From an uncultured Parabacteroides sp. (lineage in GTDB: Bacteria; Bacteroidota; Bacteroidia; Bacteroidales; Tannerellaceae): 5,177 nucleotides of DNA. The notes beneath the pieces were generated by a model. It worked only from the letters and a program-made list of their open reading frames with translations, did no database searches and was not told where the DNA came from. Location of the stretch: contig USAD01000206.1 in NCBI GenBank assembly GCA_900552415.1, positions 1-5,177 of the forward strand, given 5' to 3'. Shown piece after piece: positions 1-5,177 of this stretch (within the stretch, counting starts at the first letter, position 1; every line of letters begins with the position of its first letter). The translations under genes and the position numbers were made by a program.

Positions 1-516
1 ATAGAGCCACGCTTGTTCAAGGATGCTCGAGGTTATTTTTTCGAGTCTTTCTCCAAGCGGGAATTTGAGGCAAAAGTCGGCCCGGTCGACTTCGTGCAGG
101 ACAATGAGAGCATGTCGTCATACGGTGTGATGCGCGGCTTGCATTTCCAGAGGCCGCCATTCGCCCAGAGTAAGCTGGTGCGTTGCGTGAAGGGAGCGGT
201 CCTAGATGTAGCGGTCGATATCCGTAAGGGAAGCCCGACCTACGGGCAGCATGTGGCGGTGGAACTGACGGAGGAGAATCATCGCCAATTCTTTATTCCA
301 CGTGGGTTTGCTCATGGGTTTGCAGTGTTGAGCGAGACGGCGATTTTCCAATACAAGTGCGACAATTTTTATCATCCCGAGGCGGATGGAGGTATCAGCA
401 TTCTCGACAGCTCGTTAGGTATCGATTGGCGTATCCCGACTGATCAGGCGATCCTGAGTGAAAAGGATACGAAACATCCGTTGTTGAAAGAAATTGACTC
501 ACCTTTTCTGTTTTAA
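1..516 (+). CDS. rfbC: dTDP-4-dehydrorhamnose 3,5-epimerase, 5' end cut by window edge
   Basis: RmlC/RfbC cupin enzyme, which epimerises C3 and C5 of dTDP-4-keto-6-deoxyglucose in dTDP-L-rhamnose synthesis (cytoplasmic). The frame is open from base 1 and gives 171 codons; the TTG at 13 is not the start, because the residues before it (IEPR) already fit the family. About 10-15 N-terminal residues are missing, judged from the usual length of 180-190. Counting from the first codon in the window, family motifs are DARGYFFE (8-15), FVQDN (31-35), RGLHFQ (45-50), KLVRCVKG (58-65), FFIPRGFAHGF (97-107), YKCDNFY (118-124) and LSEKD (152-156). By alignment with known RmlC, H48 and D156 should be the catalytic dyad and Y118 the conserved tyrosine acid. 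All are present, so the enzyme should be active. rfbB follows after 8 nt, so the two are surely cotranscribed. Confidence 0.96.
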   Translation: MEPRLFKDARGYFFESFSKREFEAKVGPVDFVQDNESMSSYGVMRGLHFQRPPFAQSKLVRCVKGAVLDVAVDIRKGSPTYGQHVAVELTEENHRQFFIPRGFAHGFAVLSETAIFQYKCDNFYHPEADGGISILDSSLGIDWRIPTDQAILSEKDTKHPLLKEIDSPFLF

Positions 517-524
517 ATAGCATT

Positions 525-1661
525 ATGAAACGTCATATCATCATCACCGGTGGAGCCGGTTTTATTGGCAACCATGTGGTTCGCCTGTTTGTGAACAAGT
601 ATCCCGAGTATCAGATTATCAATGTCGACAAGTTGACCTACGCCGGCAACCTGGCGAACCTGAAGGATATCGAGGATTGTCCGAACTACAAGTTTGTGAA
701 GGCGGATATTTGCGACTTTGATACGATGTTGTCGTTAATGAAGGAGCATCAGGTGGACGGTATTATCCATTTGGCGGCCGAGAGCCATGTGGACCGCTCC
801 ATCAAGGATCCCTTCACCTTTGCCCGTACCAACGTGATGGGCACGCTGAGCCTGTTGCAAGCTGCCAAGCTCTATTGGGAGTCGTTACCGGAGAAGTACG
901 CCGGTAAGTGTTTCTACCACATCTCGACCGATGAGGTCTATGGCGCTTTGGAGATGACTCATCCTGAAGGTATTGAGCCGCCTTTCACCACGACCGCCTC
1001 GTCTGGAGAGCATCATCTGGCCTATGGTGAGGAATTTTTCTATGAGACAACGAAGTATAACCCGCATAGTCCCTACAGCGCGAGCAAGGCAAGCAGCGAC
1101 CATTTTGTCCGTGCCTTTCACGATACCTATGGTATGCCGACCATCGTAACCAACTGCTCGAACAACTACGGACCTTACCAGTTCCCGGAGAAGTTGATCC
1201 CGCTGTTCATCAATAATATCCGCCATCGTAAGCCGCTACCGGTCTACGGTAAGGGTGAGAACGTGCGCGACTGGCTTTATGTGGAGGATCATGCCCGTGC
1301 GATCGACCTGATCTTCCACGAGGGCAAGGTGGCCGAGACTTATAATATCGGTGGCTTCAACGAGTGGAAGAACATCGACCTGATCAAGGTGATCATCCGG
1401 ACGGTGGATCGTCTGTTGGGTCGCCAAGAGGGTGAGGATATGGACCTGATCACTTTCGTAACCGACCGTGCCGGTCACGATATGCGTTATGCCATTGACT
1501 CGACTAAACTTCAGAAAGAGCTGGGTTGGGAGCCGAGCCTCCAGTTCGAGGAGGGCATCGAGAAGACGGTGCGCTGGTATCTCGACAACCAGGCTTGGAT
1601 GGATAACATTACGTCGGGGGAGTATGAGAAGTACTATGAGGAAATGTATGGACGGAGATAA
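525..1661 (+). CDS. rfbB: dTDP-glucose 4,6-dehydratase
   Basis: RmlB/RfbB, an NAD-dependent extended short-chain dehydrogenase that converts dTDP-glucose to dTDP-4-keto-6-deoxyglucose, the step before RfbC. It has 378 residues. The Rossmann nucleotide loop GGAGFIG is at 9-15. The dehydratase triad T135-D136-E137 lies in STDEVYG, and the YxxxK pair is Y184 and K188 in YSASKAS. Further family blocks are LAAESHVDRSI (83-93), NCSNNYGPYQFPEKLIPL (210-227), GKGENVRDWLYVEDHARAI (242-260), YNIGG (273-277) and TDRAGHDMRYAID (313-325). Between VYG (140) and FFYETT (171-176) there is a stretch of about 30 residues, longer than in the enterobacterial enzyme and, as I recall, typical of Bacteroidales RmlB. 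The ATG at 525 puts the Rossmann strand directly at the N terminus; no Shine-Dalgarno is visible. No rfbD lies between it and rfbC, nor immediately after it. Confidence 0.98.
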   Translation: MKRHIIITGGAGFIGNHVVRLFVNKYPEYQIINVDKLTYAGNLANLKDIEDCPNYKFVKADICDFDTMLSLMKEHQVDGIIHLAAESHVDRSIKDPFTFARTNVMGTLSLLQAAKLYWESLPEKYAGKCFYHISTDEVYGALEMTHPEGIEPPFTTTASSGEHHLAYGEEFFYETTKYNPHSPYSASKASSDHFVRAFHDTYGMPTIVTNCSNNYGPYQFPEKLIPLFINNIRHRKPLPVYGKGENVRDWLYVEDHARAIDLIFHEGKVAETYNIGGFNEWKNIDLIKVIIRTVDRLLGRQEGEDMDLITFVTDRAGHDMRYAIDSTKLQKELGWEPSLQFEEGIEKTVRWYLDNQAWMDNITSGEYEKYYEEMYGRR

Positions 1662-1697
1662 AGCCAGAAGGTTGGGAAATAGATAGAGCTGGATATT

Positions 1698-1832
1698 ATG
1701 AATTGGATTGTTAGATGTGAACAATGCCGATTGTTGATACCCGACGATGCCCATCATGAGTGGCTAATAACTGCAGTTGTGATCAGCTATCAATACTGTT
1801 CCCCAAGAAAGTGCCGTAAGACTTGGAGGTGA
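1698..1832 (+). CDS. doubtful 44-aa ORF with two cysteine pairs
   Basis: A small open frame in the rfbB-cutC gap, ATG at 1698 and TGA at 1830-1832; an in-frame TAG at 1680-1682 limits any upstream extension. The 44-residue product has a C-x2-C pair near the N terminus (RCEQC, C7 and C10) and a C-x4-C pair near the C terminus (C34 and C39), followed by a basic tail (RKCRKTWR). That pattern could bind zinc. Against it: no ribosome-binding site, codons such as AGA, AGG, CGA, ATA and CTA that the neighbours use little, and a length that chance easily gives. I do not recognise the protein. It may be a real microprotein, a decayed gene end, or chance. Confidence 0.15.
   Translation: MNWIVRCEQCRLLIPDDAHHEWLITAVVISYQYCSPRKCRKTWR
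1720..1735. repeat. small hairpin in the rfbB-cutC gap
   Basis: A perfect 6-bp inverted repeat, AACAAT-GCCG-ATTGTT, 59 nt after the rfbB stop. There is no T run after it and the stem is AT-rich, so it is a poor candidate for an intrinsic terminator. A second, loopless palindrome, AACTGCAGTT, lies at 1769-1778. The rest of the gap (1662-1861) shows no convincing promoter, terminator or RNA gene. Whether cutC is read through from rfbB or has its own promoter cannot be decided from what I see. Confidence 0.3.
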
Positions 1833-1861
1833 TTAATAAAAATAGATAATTGTATTTGGAA

Positions 1862-2605
1862 ATGAAACGGATAATAGAGATTTGCGCCAATTCAGCCTGG
1901 AGCTGTGTGGAGGCGGAGGCCGGTGGAGCCAAACGTGTGGAACTTTGCGCCGGTATTCCGGAAGGAGGAACGACACCCAGTTATGGAGAGATTATGATGG
2001 CCAAGAAATTGACCTCGACAATAGATATTAACGTAATTATACGCCCTCGAGGCGGTGATTTCCTCTATACGGAAGCGGAGATCGAGTCGATGATGCTGGA
2101 TATAGAATTGTGCAAGCGGTTGGGTGTGCATGGGGTTGTGTTTGGTTGCCTGACGAAAGAGGGCGACATCGATGTGCCCTTGATGCGAAAATTGATCGAA
2201 CATGCGAAGCCCTTGTCGGTTACTTGCCATCGTGCTTTTGATGTTTGTCGTGATCCGTATGTTGCGCTTGAGCAGCTGATTGAATTGGGATGCGACCGGA
2301 TTCTGACCTCAGGTCAACAGTCGGATGCCATTAAAGGAATACCTTTGATCGCGGAGTTGGTACGCCGGGCGGCTGGACGGATTATTATCATGCCGGGATG
2401 TGGCGTAAGGGAGAATAATATCGCTCGCTTGGAACGTGAGACAGGCGCTAAGGAATTCCATACTTCCGCCCGGAGCGTGGTGTATAGTAAGATGGAATAT
2501 CGGAATGAGAATGTACCGATGGGTAGTAGCGCGGTCTCTTCTGAATTCGAGACGGTTGAGACAGATCGGAAAAAGGTGGCGGCATGCGTGGAAACGGTCG
2601 ACTGA
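1862..2605 (+). CDS. cutC: copper homeostasis protein CutC family
   Basis: CutC-family cytoplasmic TIM-barrel protein. The family was linked to copper tolerance, but its biochemical role is unsettled. The ATG at 1862 gives 247 residues and the usual N terminus (a few residues, then EICANS). The upstream in-frame TTG at 1850 would add four atypical residues, so I prefer the ATG. Conserved blocks: EICANS (6-11), RVELCAG (25-31), EGGTTPSYGEI (34-44), IRPRGGDF (60-67), GVVFGCL (91-97), CHRAFD (122-127), ILTSGQ (147-152), IIIMPGCGV (174-182), EFHTSAR (198-204) and MEYRN (211-215). C8 and C29 fall, with the same 21-residue spacing, where human CUTC has two cysteines proposed as copper ligands. There are ten cysteines in all, and C180 sits where other CutC proteins usually have Gly or Ala. 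The last 22 nt overlap the next gene. No Shine-Dalgarno is visible. Confidence 0.94.
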   Translation: MKRIIEICANSAWSCVEAEAGGAKRVELCAGIPEGGTTPSYGEIMMAKKLTSTIDINVIIRPRGGDFLYTEAEIESMMLDIELCKRLGVHGVVFGCLTKEGDIDVPLMRKLIEHAKPLSVTCHRAFDVCRDPYVALEQLIELGCDRILTSGQQSDAIKGIPLIAELVRRAAGRIIIMPGCGVRENNIARLERETGAKEFHTSARSVVYSKMEYRNENVPMGSSAVSSEFETVETDRKKVAACVETVD

Positions 2606-3498
2606 GAATCGTTTGGCTGAGTCTCCTGGCCTTATGGCTGGGAGCCGCTTCACTGGTGGCACAAGAGGCTATTGCTGAGTTTGAATTGCCATCGATCCCT
2701 GCTGTTTACCGTGATCCGGCCGACCGGGCGAAATACCTGATTGAGCACTATTGGGATAAGTTTGATGTGGCACATGCTACGGTTGGGCAGATGACAGACC
2801 AGACGGAGCAGGCATTCGCCAACTATGTGGATTTGTCCCGGCACGTCGAAGCGAAGGTGGCATGCGAGGCTTTCGTGGGGCTGATGCGTTCGGCGGAAGG
2901 GAACAAGACCTTTTTCCGTTATTTGGATGGCCTGTTCGAGAAATATCTTTATGATGCCTATTCGCCCATGCGCAATGAGTCGCTTTATGAGTCCGTTCTG
3001 GAATATCTGGCGGAAAGCCCGGTATTGGATGAGGTCGAGCGGATCCGTCCGCAGCGGTTATTGGCCCTGGTTCGTCGGAATAAGGTCGGGCAGGTCGCTC
3101 AAGACTTCAAGTTTCTGGATCGTCAAGGCGGAGAGTATTCCCTTTCCTCGATAGAAGCCAGGCGGTTGCTTCTGTTCTTTTATGATCCGGATTGTGAGGA
3201 TTGCCAGCGAACACGTGAGAATCTGTCGGTTTCACCCGTGGTCAGTCGTCAGGTCGCGGAAGGGAATTTACGTGTCCTGGCAATTTATCCATATGGCGAC
3301 AAAGCGTTATGGGACGATTATGCTGTCCATATTCCCGCGGAGTGGCAGAATGGGTTGGATGAGAATGGGCAAATCATGGGTGATGAGCTTTATGACCTGA
3401 AACGGATGCCAACCCTTTACCTTCTGGATGATGGGAAACAGGTCTTGTTGAAAGATGTTTCGGTCCATGATATAGAGGTTTATCTGTTGAATCACTAA
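2584..3498 (+). CDS. exported DUF5106 / thioredoxin-like protein
   Basis: A 304-residue protein. A signal peptide is evident: basic start (R2, R6, R8), hydrophobic core about 9-24, likely signal peptidase I cut after LVA (about 26, before QEA). No lipobox cysteine is present, so it should be a soluble periplasmic protein, not a lipoprotein. Residues about 30-165 look like DUF5106, the helical domain often found before thioredoxin folds in Bacteroidales. Residues about 168-304 look like a TlpA/AhpC-TSA type thioredoxin fold: VGQVAQDF (168-175), LLLFFYDPDCEDC (195-207) with redox pair C204/C207, and the cis-proline loop MPTLYL (P276). C94 is the only other cysteine. It probably reduces or exchanges disulfides in the periplasm; the partner is unknown. 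The start ATG lies inside the end of cutC, preceded by an AAGGTGG-like site (2573-2579), so translation is probably coupled. A TAG follows its TAA directly. Confidence 0.88.
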   Translation: MRGNGRLRIVWLSLLALWLGAASLVAQEAIAEFELPSIPAVYRDPADRAKYLIEHYWDKFDVAHATVGQMTDQTEQAFANYVDLSRHVEAKVACEAFVGLMRSAEGNKTFFRYLDGLFEKYLYDAYSPMRNESLYESVLEYLAESPVLDEVERIRPQRLLALVRRNKVGQVAQDFKFLDRQGGEYSLSSIEARRLLLFFYDPDCEDCQRTRENLSVSPVVSRQVAEGNLRVLAIYPYGDKALWDDYAVHIPAEWQNGLDENGQIMGDELYDLKRMPTLYLLDDGKQVLLKDVSVHDIEVYLLNH

Positions 3499-3506
3499 TA
3501 GTATAG

Positions 3507-3514
3507 AAAAGGAG
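3507..3514 (+). promoter_or_regulatory. strong Shine-Dalgarno for the LysR gene
   Basis: AAAAGGAG, 8 nt before the GTG at 3523. It supports the GTG as the real start. It is notable because rfbB, cutC and the yeiH-like gene in this window have no clear Shine-Dalgarno, as is common in Bacteroidota. Confidence 0.7.
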
Positions 3515-3522
3515 AGTAGCAC

Positions 3523-4419
3523 GTGGATTTTCGGTTAAAGGTCTTCAATAGCGTCGCCCGTAATCTGAGCTTTACGAAAGCCTCAAAGGAGTTGTTTATC
3601 AGTCAACCGGCTATCAGTAAACATATCCGGGAGCTGGAGAGCCAGTATGAGACTCCTTTGTTCGAGCGTTCGGGTAACCAGGTCCGCTTGACTCGGGCAG
3701 GCGAGTTGCTTTTCTCCCATACGGAGCGTTTGGCGGAGGCTTACAGGCAGATGGATTTCGAGATGAATCTGCTGACCAATCACCTGACTGGTGAATTACG
3801 TCTGGGGGCGAGTACTACGATCGCCCAATATGTCCTTCCACCCATGCTCTCCTCTTTTATACGTACCTTTCCGGATATCCAGGTTTCCTTGCGCAATGGG
3901 AATAGTCGTGAGATCGAGCGCCTGTTGGGTGAGCGGGAGATTACGCTTGGTTTGGTTGAGGGTAATAGCCGGCAAAGTGGTTTGCGCTATATTCCTTTCA
4001 TGAAGGATGAGTTGGTGGTGGTTACCCATACGGGCAGTCGCTATGTCACTTACGACGAGGTCTCGCTGGATCAGTTACGCCAATGGCCATTGGTGTTGCG
4101 CGAGAATGGCTCCGGAACACTTGAAGTCCTGGAGGCGGCGTTGTCCGAGCATCACGTTAAGTTATCACAGATGAATATCCTGATCCAGTTGGGCAGTACG
4201 GAGAGTATCAAGCTTTTTTTGGGGAATATGGATGCCGTAGCGATCGTGTCGATTCGAGCGGTGACGAATGAATTGAAGTCAGGCTTATTGAAAGTTATTG
4301 ATATAAAGGATGTCAATATTGAACGCATCTTCTCGTTTGTTATGCCCGCTGGCCAATATGGAGGCTTAGAGGAAAACTTTATCCATTATGCCGAACGTTC
4401 TGGTTGGTCGATGTCTTAA
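3523..4419 (+). CDS. LysR-type transcriptional regulator
   Basis: A LysR-family DNA-binding regulator of 298 residues, the normal length. The N-terminal winged helix-turn-helix spans about 3-62: LSFTKASKELFISQPAISKH (15-34) is the helix-turn-helix, then LFERSGNQVRLTRAGELL (46-63). The effector-binding domain spans about 90-295 and has RENGSGT (193-199) and GSTESIK (224-230), typical of the ligand cleft. The GTG start is forced: an in-frame TAG lies at 3517-3519 and the next Met is residue 77. It lies 24 nt after the thioredoxin-like gene, so it could be cotranscribed with it. The gene downstream is a YeiH homologue in the same direction. In E. coli the LysR protein YeiE sits beside yeiH and responds to sulfite, so a similar role is plausible here, but the ligand is inferred from context only. 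TAA is followed directly by TAG. Confidence 0.95.
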   Translation: MDFRLKVFNSVARNLSFTKASKELFISQPAISKHIRELESQYETPLFERSGNQVRLTRAGELLFSHTERLAEAYRQMDFEMNLLTNHLTGELRLGASTTIAQYVLPPMLSSFIRTFPDIQVSLRNGNSREIERLLGEREITLGLVEGNSRQSGLRYIPFMKDELVVVTHTGSRYVTYDEVSLDQLRQWPLVLRENGSGTLEVLEAALSEHHVKLSQMNILIQLGSTESIKLFLGNMDAVAIVSIRAVTNELKSGLLKVIDIKDVNIERIFSFVMPAGQYGGLEENFIHYAERSGWSMS

Positions 4420-4439
4420 TAGCTACAAGGTATTGGTTC

Positions 4440-4479
4440 GACACGTGTCATAACCTTTAGTTATGGGCTATGCCTATAA
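4440..4479. promoter_or_regulatory. cluster of inverted repeats, probable LysR operator
   Basis: Three adjacent dyads lie between the LysR gene and the yeiH-like gene. GACACGTGTC (4440-4449) is a perfect 10-bp palindrome. CATAAC-N5-GTTATG (4449-4465) is perfect and contains T-N11-A (T4451, A4463), the usual LysR recognition pattern. The third (4461-4479) pairs TTAT and GGC with GCC and ATAA, with one mismatched pair and a 3-nt centre, and has a second T-N11-A (T4464, A4476). The last two share the GTTATG half-site and their centres are 13 bp apart. There is no T run after any of them, which argues against a terminator. That the neighbouring LysR protein binds here is inference. Confidence 0.55.
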
Positions 4480-4482
4480 ATG

Positions 4483-4515
4483 ATTGGCGAGAATGCTGGA
4501 TTAATCCTACTTTCG
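4483..4515 (+). promoter_or_regulatory. possible Bacteroidetes-type promoter for the yeiH-like gene
   Basis: A degenerate match to the Bacteroidetes sigma-ABfr consensus (TTTG, 19-21 nt, TAnnTTTG): ATTG at 4483-4486, a 21-nt spacer, then TACTTTCG at 4508-4515, one fixed base off in each box. Transcription would start near 4521, giving a leader of about 28 nt. Weak boxes would fit a promoter that needs an activator, and the LysR-like dyads would then lie at about -65 and -50. Confidence 0.4.
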
Positions 4516-4536
4516 CGACGTGAAACAGAAAAGTAG
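4507..4536. repeat. nested inverted repeats over the predicted start site
   Basis: TTTCGCG-A-CGTGAAA (4511-4525) is a 15-bp dyad with one mismatched pair (G4515/T4521). It is nested in a wider pair of perfect 7-bp arms, CTACTTT (4507-4513) and AAAGTAG (4530-4536). The dyad overlaps the predicted -7 box, so it could be an operator for a repressor; if transcribed it could only fold in part. No T run follows. Confidence 0.35.
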
Positions 4537-4548
4537 AATAGATAGATT

Positions 4549-5177
4549 ATGAAAGCATTGGAGCGATTTCTTACGGACAACAATAAACCTTTGTTCGTTA
4601 TCCTTTTCCTTATGAGTTTGATGCCTTTTGTCTCACCGGCAGTCGCCCTTTTCATGGGTTTGGCTTTCGCTTTATTGGCTGGGCGTCCTTATCCGAAATT
4701 CAGTAAGCAGGTATCGAAATATTTATTGCAATTCTCTGTCGTGGGACTGGGTTTTGGCATGAACCTTCATGAGTCTTTACGTACGGGCAAGGAGGGTATG
4801 ATCTTCACGATCGTTTCCGTGGTAGGGGTATTGTCATTGGGAATGTATTTAGGACGTCGGTTACTGATGGATCGTAAGACTTCATACTTGATCTCGGCCG
4901 GAACGGCGATTTGTGGTGGTAGCGCGATCGCCGCAGTTGCTCCTGTTGTAAAGGCCAATGAGAATGAGATGTCCATGTCTTTGGGTACGATCTTTATCCT
5001 GAATGCTATAGCCCTTTTTATATTCCCTCCATTGGGCCATTTGCTGGGCATGACACAGGAGCAGTTTGGCATGTGGGCGGCAATAGCCATTCATGATACC
5101 AGCTCGGTGGTTGGTGCCGGTGCCGCTTATGGCGAAAAGGCGCTTGAGATTGCGACGATGGTGAAGCTGACCCGGGC
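4549..5177 (+). CDS. yeiH: YeiH/UPF0324 family membrane protein (putative sulfate/sulfite-related exporter), 3' end cut by window edge
   Basis: A polytopic inner-membrane protein of the YeiH/UPF0324 family (Pfam Cons_hypoth698), often annotated as a putative sulfate exporter; the substrate is not firmly known. The ATG at 4549 opens a frame that runs off the window after 209 complete codons; the family is about 330-350 residues, so roughly 60% is here. Hydrophobic segments lie at about 14-45, 58-72, 83-102, 112-134 and 143-166. Family signatures are GTAICGGSAIAAVAPVV (118-134) and AIHDTSSVVGAGAAYG (180-195), then VKLTR (205-209) at the edge. The short N terminus before the first membrane segment (LERFLTDNNKP) looks complete. 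No Shine-Dalgarno is visible. It follows a LysR gene in tandem with operator-like dyads between them, so regulation by that LysR is likely. Confidence 0.93.
   Translation, partial: MKALERFLTDNNKPLFVILFLMSLMPFVSPAVALFMGLAFALLAGRPYPKFSKQVSKYLLQFSVVGLGFGMNLHESLRTGKEGMIFTIVSVVGVLSLGMYLGRRLLMDRKTSYLISAGTAICGGSAIAAVAPVVKANENEMSMSLGTIFILNAIALFIFPPLGHLLGMTQEQFGMWAAIAIHDTSSVVGAGAAYGEKALEIATMVKLTR

Noticed and set aside
1720..1735. AACAAT-GCCG-ATTGTT as the rfb operon terminator
   Set aside because: The stem is short and AT-rich and no T run follows, so it lacks the marks of an intrinsic terminator.
1236..1757. 173-codon reverse-strand ORF across the end of rfbB and the gap
   Set aside because: It lies opposite the well-conserved rfbB for most of its length, and its translation shows no recognisable domain; it is a shadow of rfbB codon bias.
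1851..1858. TGTATTTG, one base off the TAnnTTTG promoter box, before cutC
   Set aside because: It ends 3 nt before the cutC ATG, so it would make a leaderless or truncated transcript, and the nearest TTGG upstream (1823-1826) is 24 nt away, outside the usual spacing.
1850..1861. TTG at 1850 as the cutC start
   Set aside because: CutC proteins begin only a few residues before EICANS; the ATG at 1862 fits and the extra residues do not.
4440..4465. Dyads after the LysR gene as its terminator
   Set aside because: No T run follows, and the T-N11-A spacing and upstream position fit an operator better.
4767..5090. 107-codon reverse-strand ORF opposite the yeiH-like gene
   Set aside because: The + strand frame carries clear UPF0324 signatures over the same bases, so the reverse frame is a shadow.

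Overview
The window reads as ordinary chromosome of a Bacteroidota bacterium, most likely order Bacteroidales (Bacteroides/Parabacteroides type). Evidence: the proteins match my recollection of Bacteroidales versions (an RmlB with a long insert after STDEVYG, a DUF5106 plus thioredoxin-like exported protein, a LysR regulator starting MDFRLKVF). Most genes also lack a clear Shine-Dalgarno sequence, and the one recognisable promoter is a degenerate form of the Bacteroidetes TTTG / TAnnTTTG type. All genes lie on the + strand and both window edges cut a gene. I see no mobile element, CRISPR array, tRNA or rRNA.

Layout. (1) 1-1661: the end of a dTDP-L-rhamnose cluster, rfbC (5' end missing) followed 8 nt later by rfbB. 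These supply the rhamnose donor for surface polysaccharide. (2) 1662-1861: a 200-nt gap with no confident gene, holding a small hairpin, a short palindrome and a doubtful 44-codon ORF with two cysteine pairs. (3) 1862-3498: cutC (copper-homeostasis family) overlapping by 22 nt an exported DUF5106/thioredoxin-like protein with a CEDC active site. The overlap suggests translational coupling. (4) 3523-5177: a LysR-type regulator with a forced GTG start behind a strong AAAAGGAG ribosome-binding site, then a 129-nt gap packed with inverted repeats, then the first 209 codons of a YeiH/UPF0324 membrane protein (putative sulfate/sulfite-related exporter).

How the parts may work together. RfbC and RfbB are successive-pathway enzymes (RfbB makes the 4-keto sugar, RfbC epimerises it). 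CutC and the thioredoxin-like protein may be a metal/redox pair, but that rests only on gene overlap. The LysR protein probably controls the adjacent YeiH gene: the gap has a perfect dyad with T-N11-A spacing and a second overlapping dyad, about 50-65 bp upstream of the start site inferred from the promoter-like boxes, which is the usual LysR arrangement. No clearly novel system is present; that regulatory gap is the most informative item.
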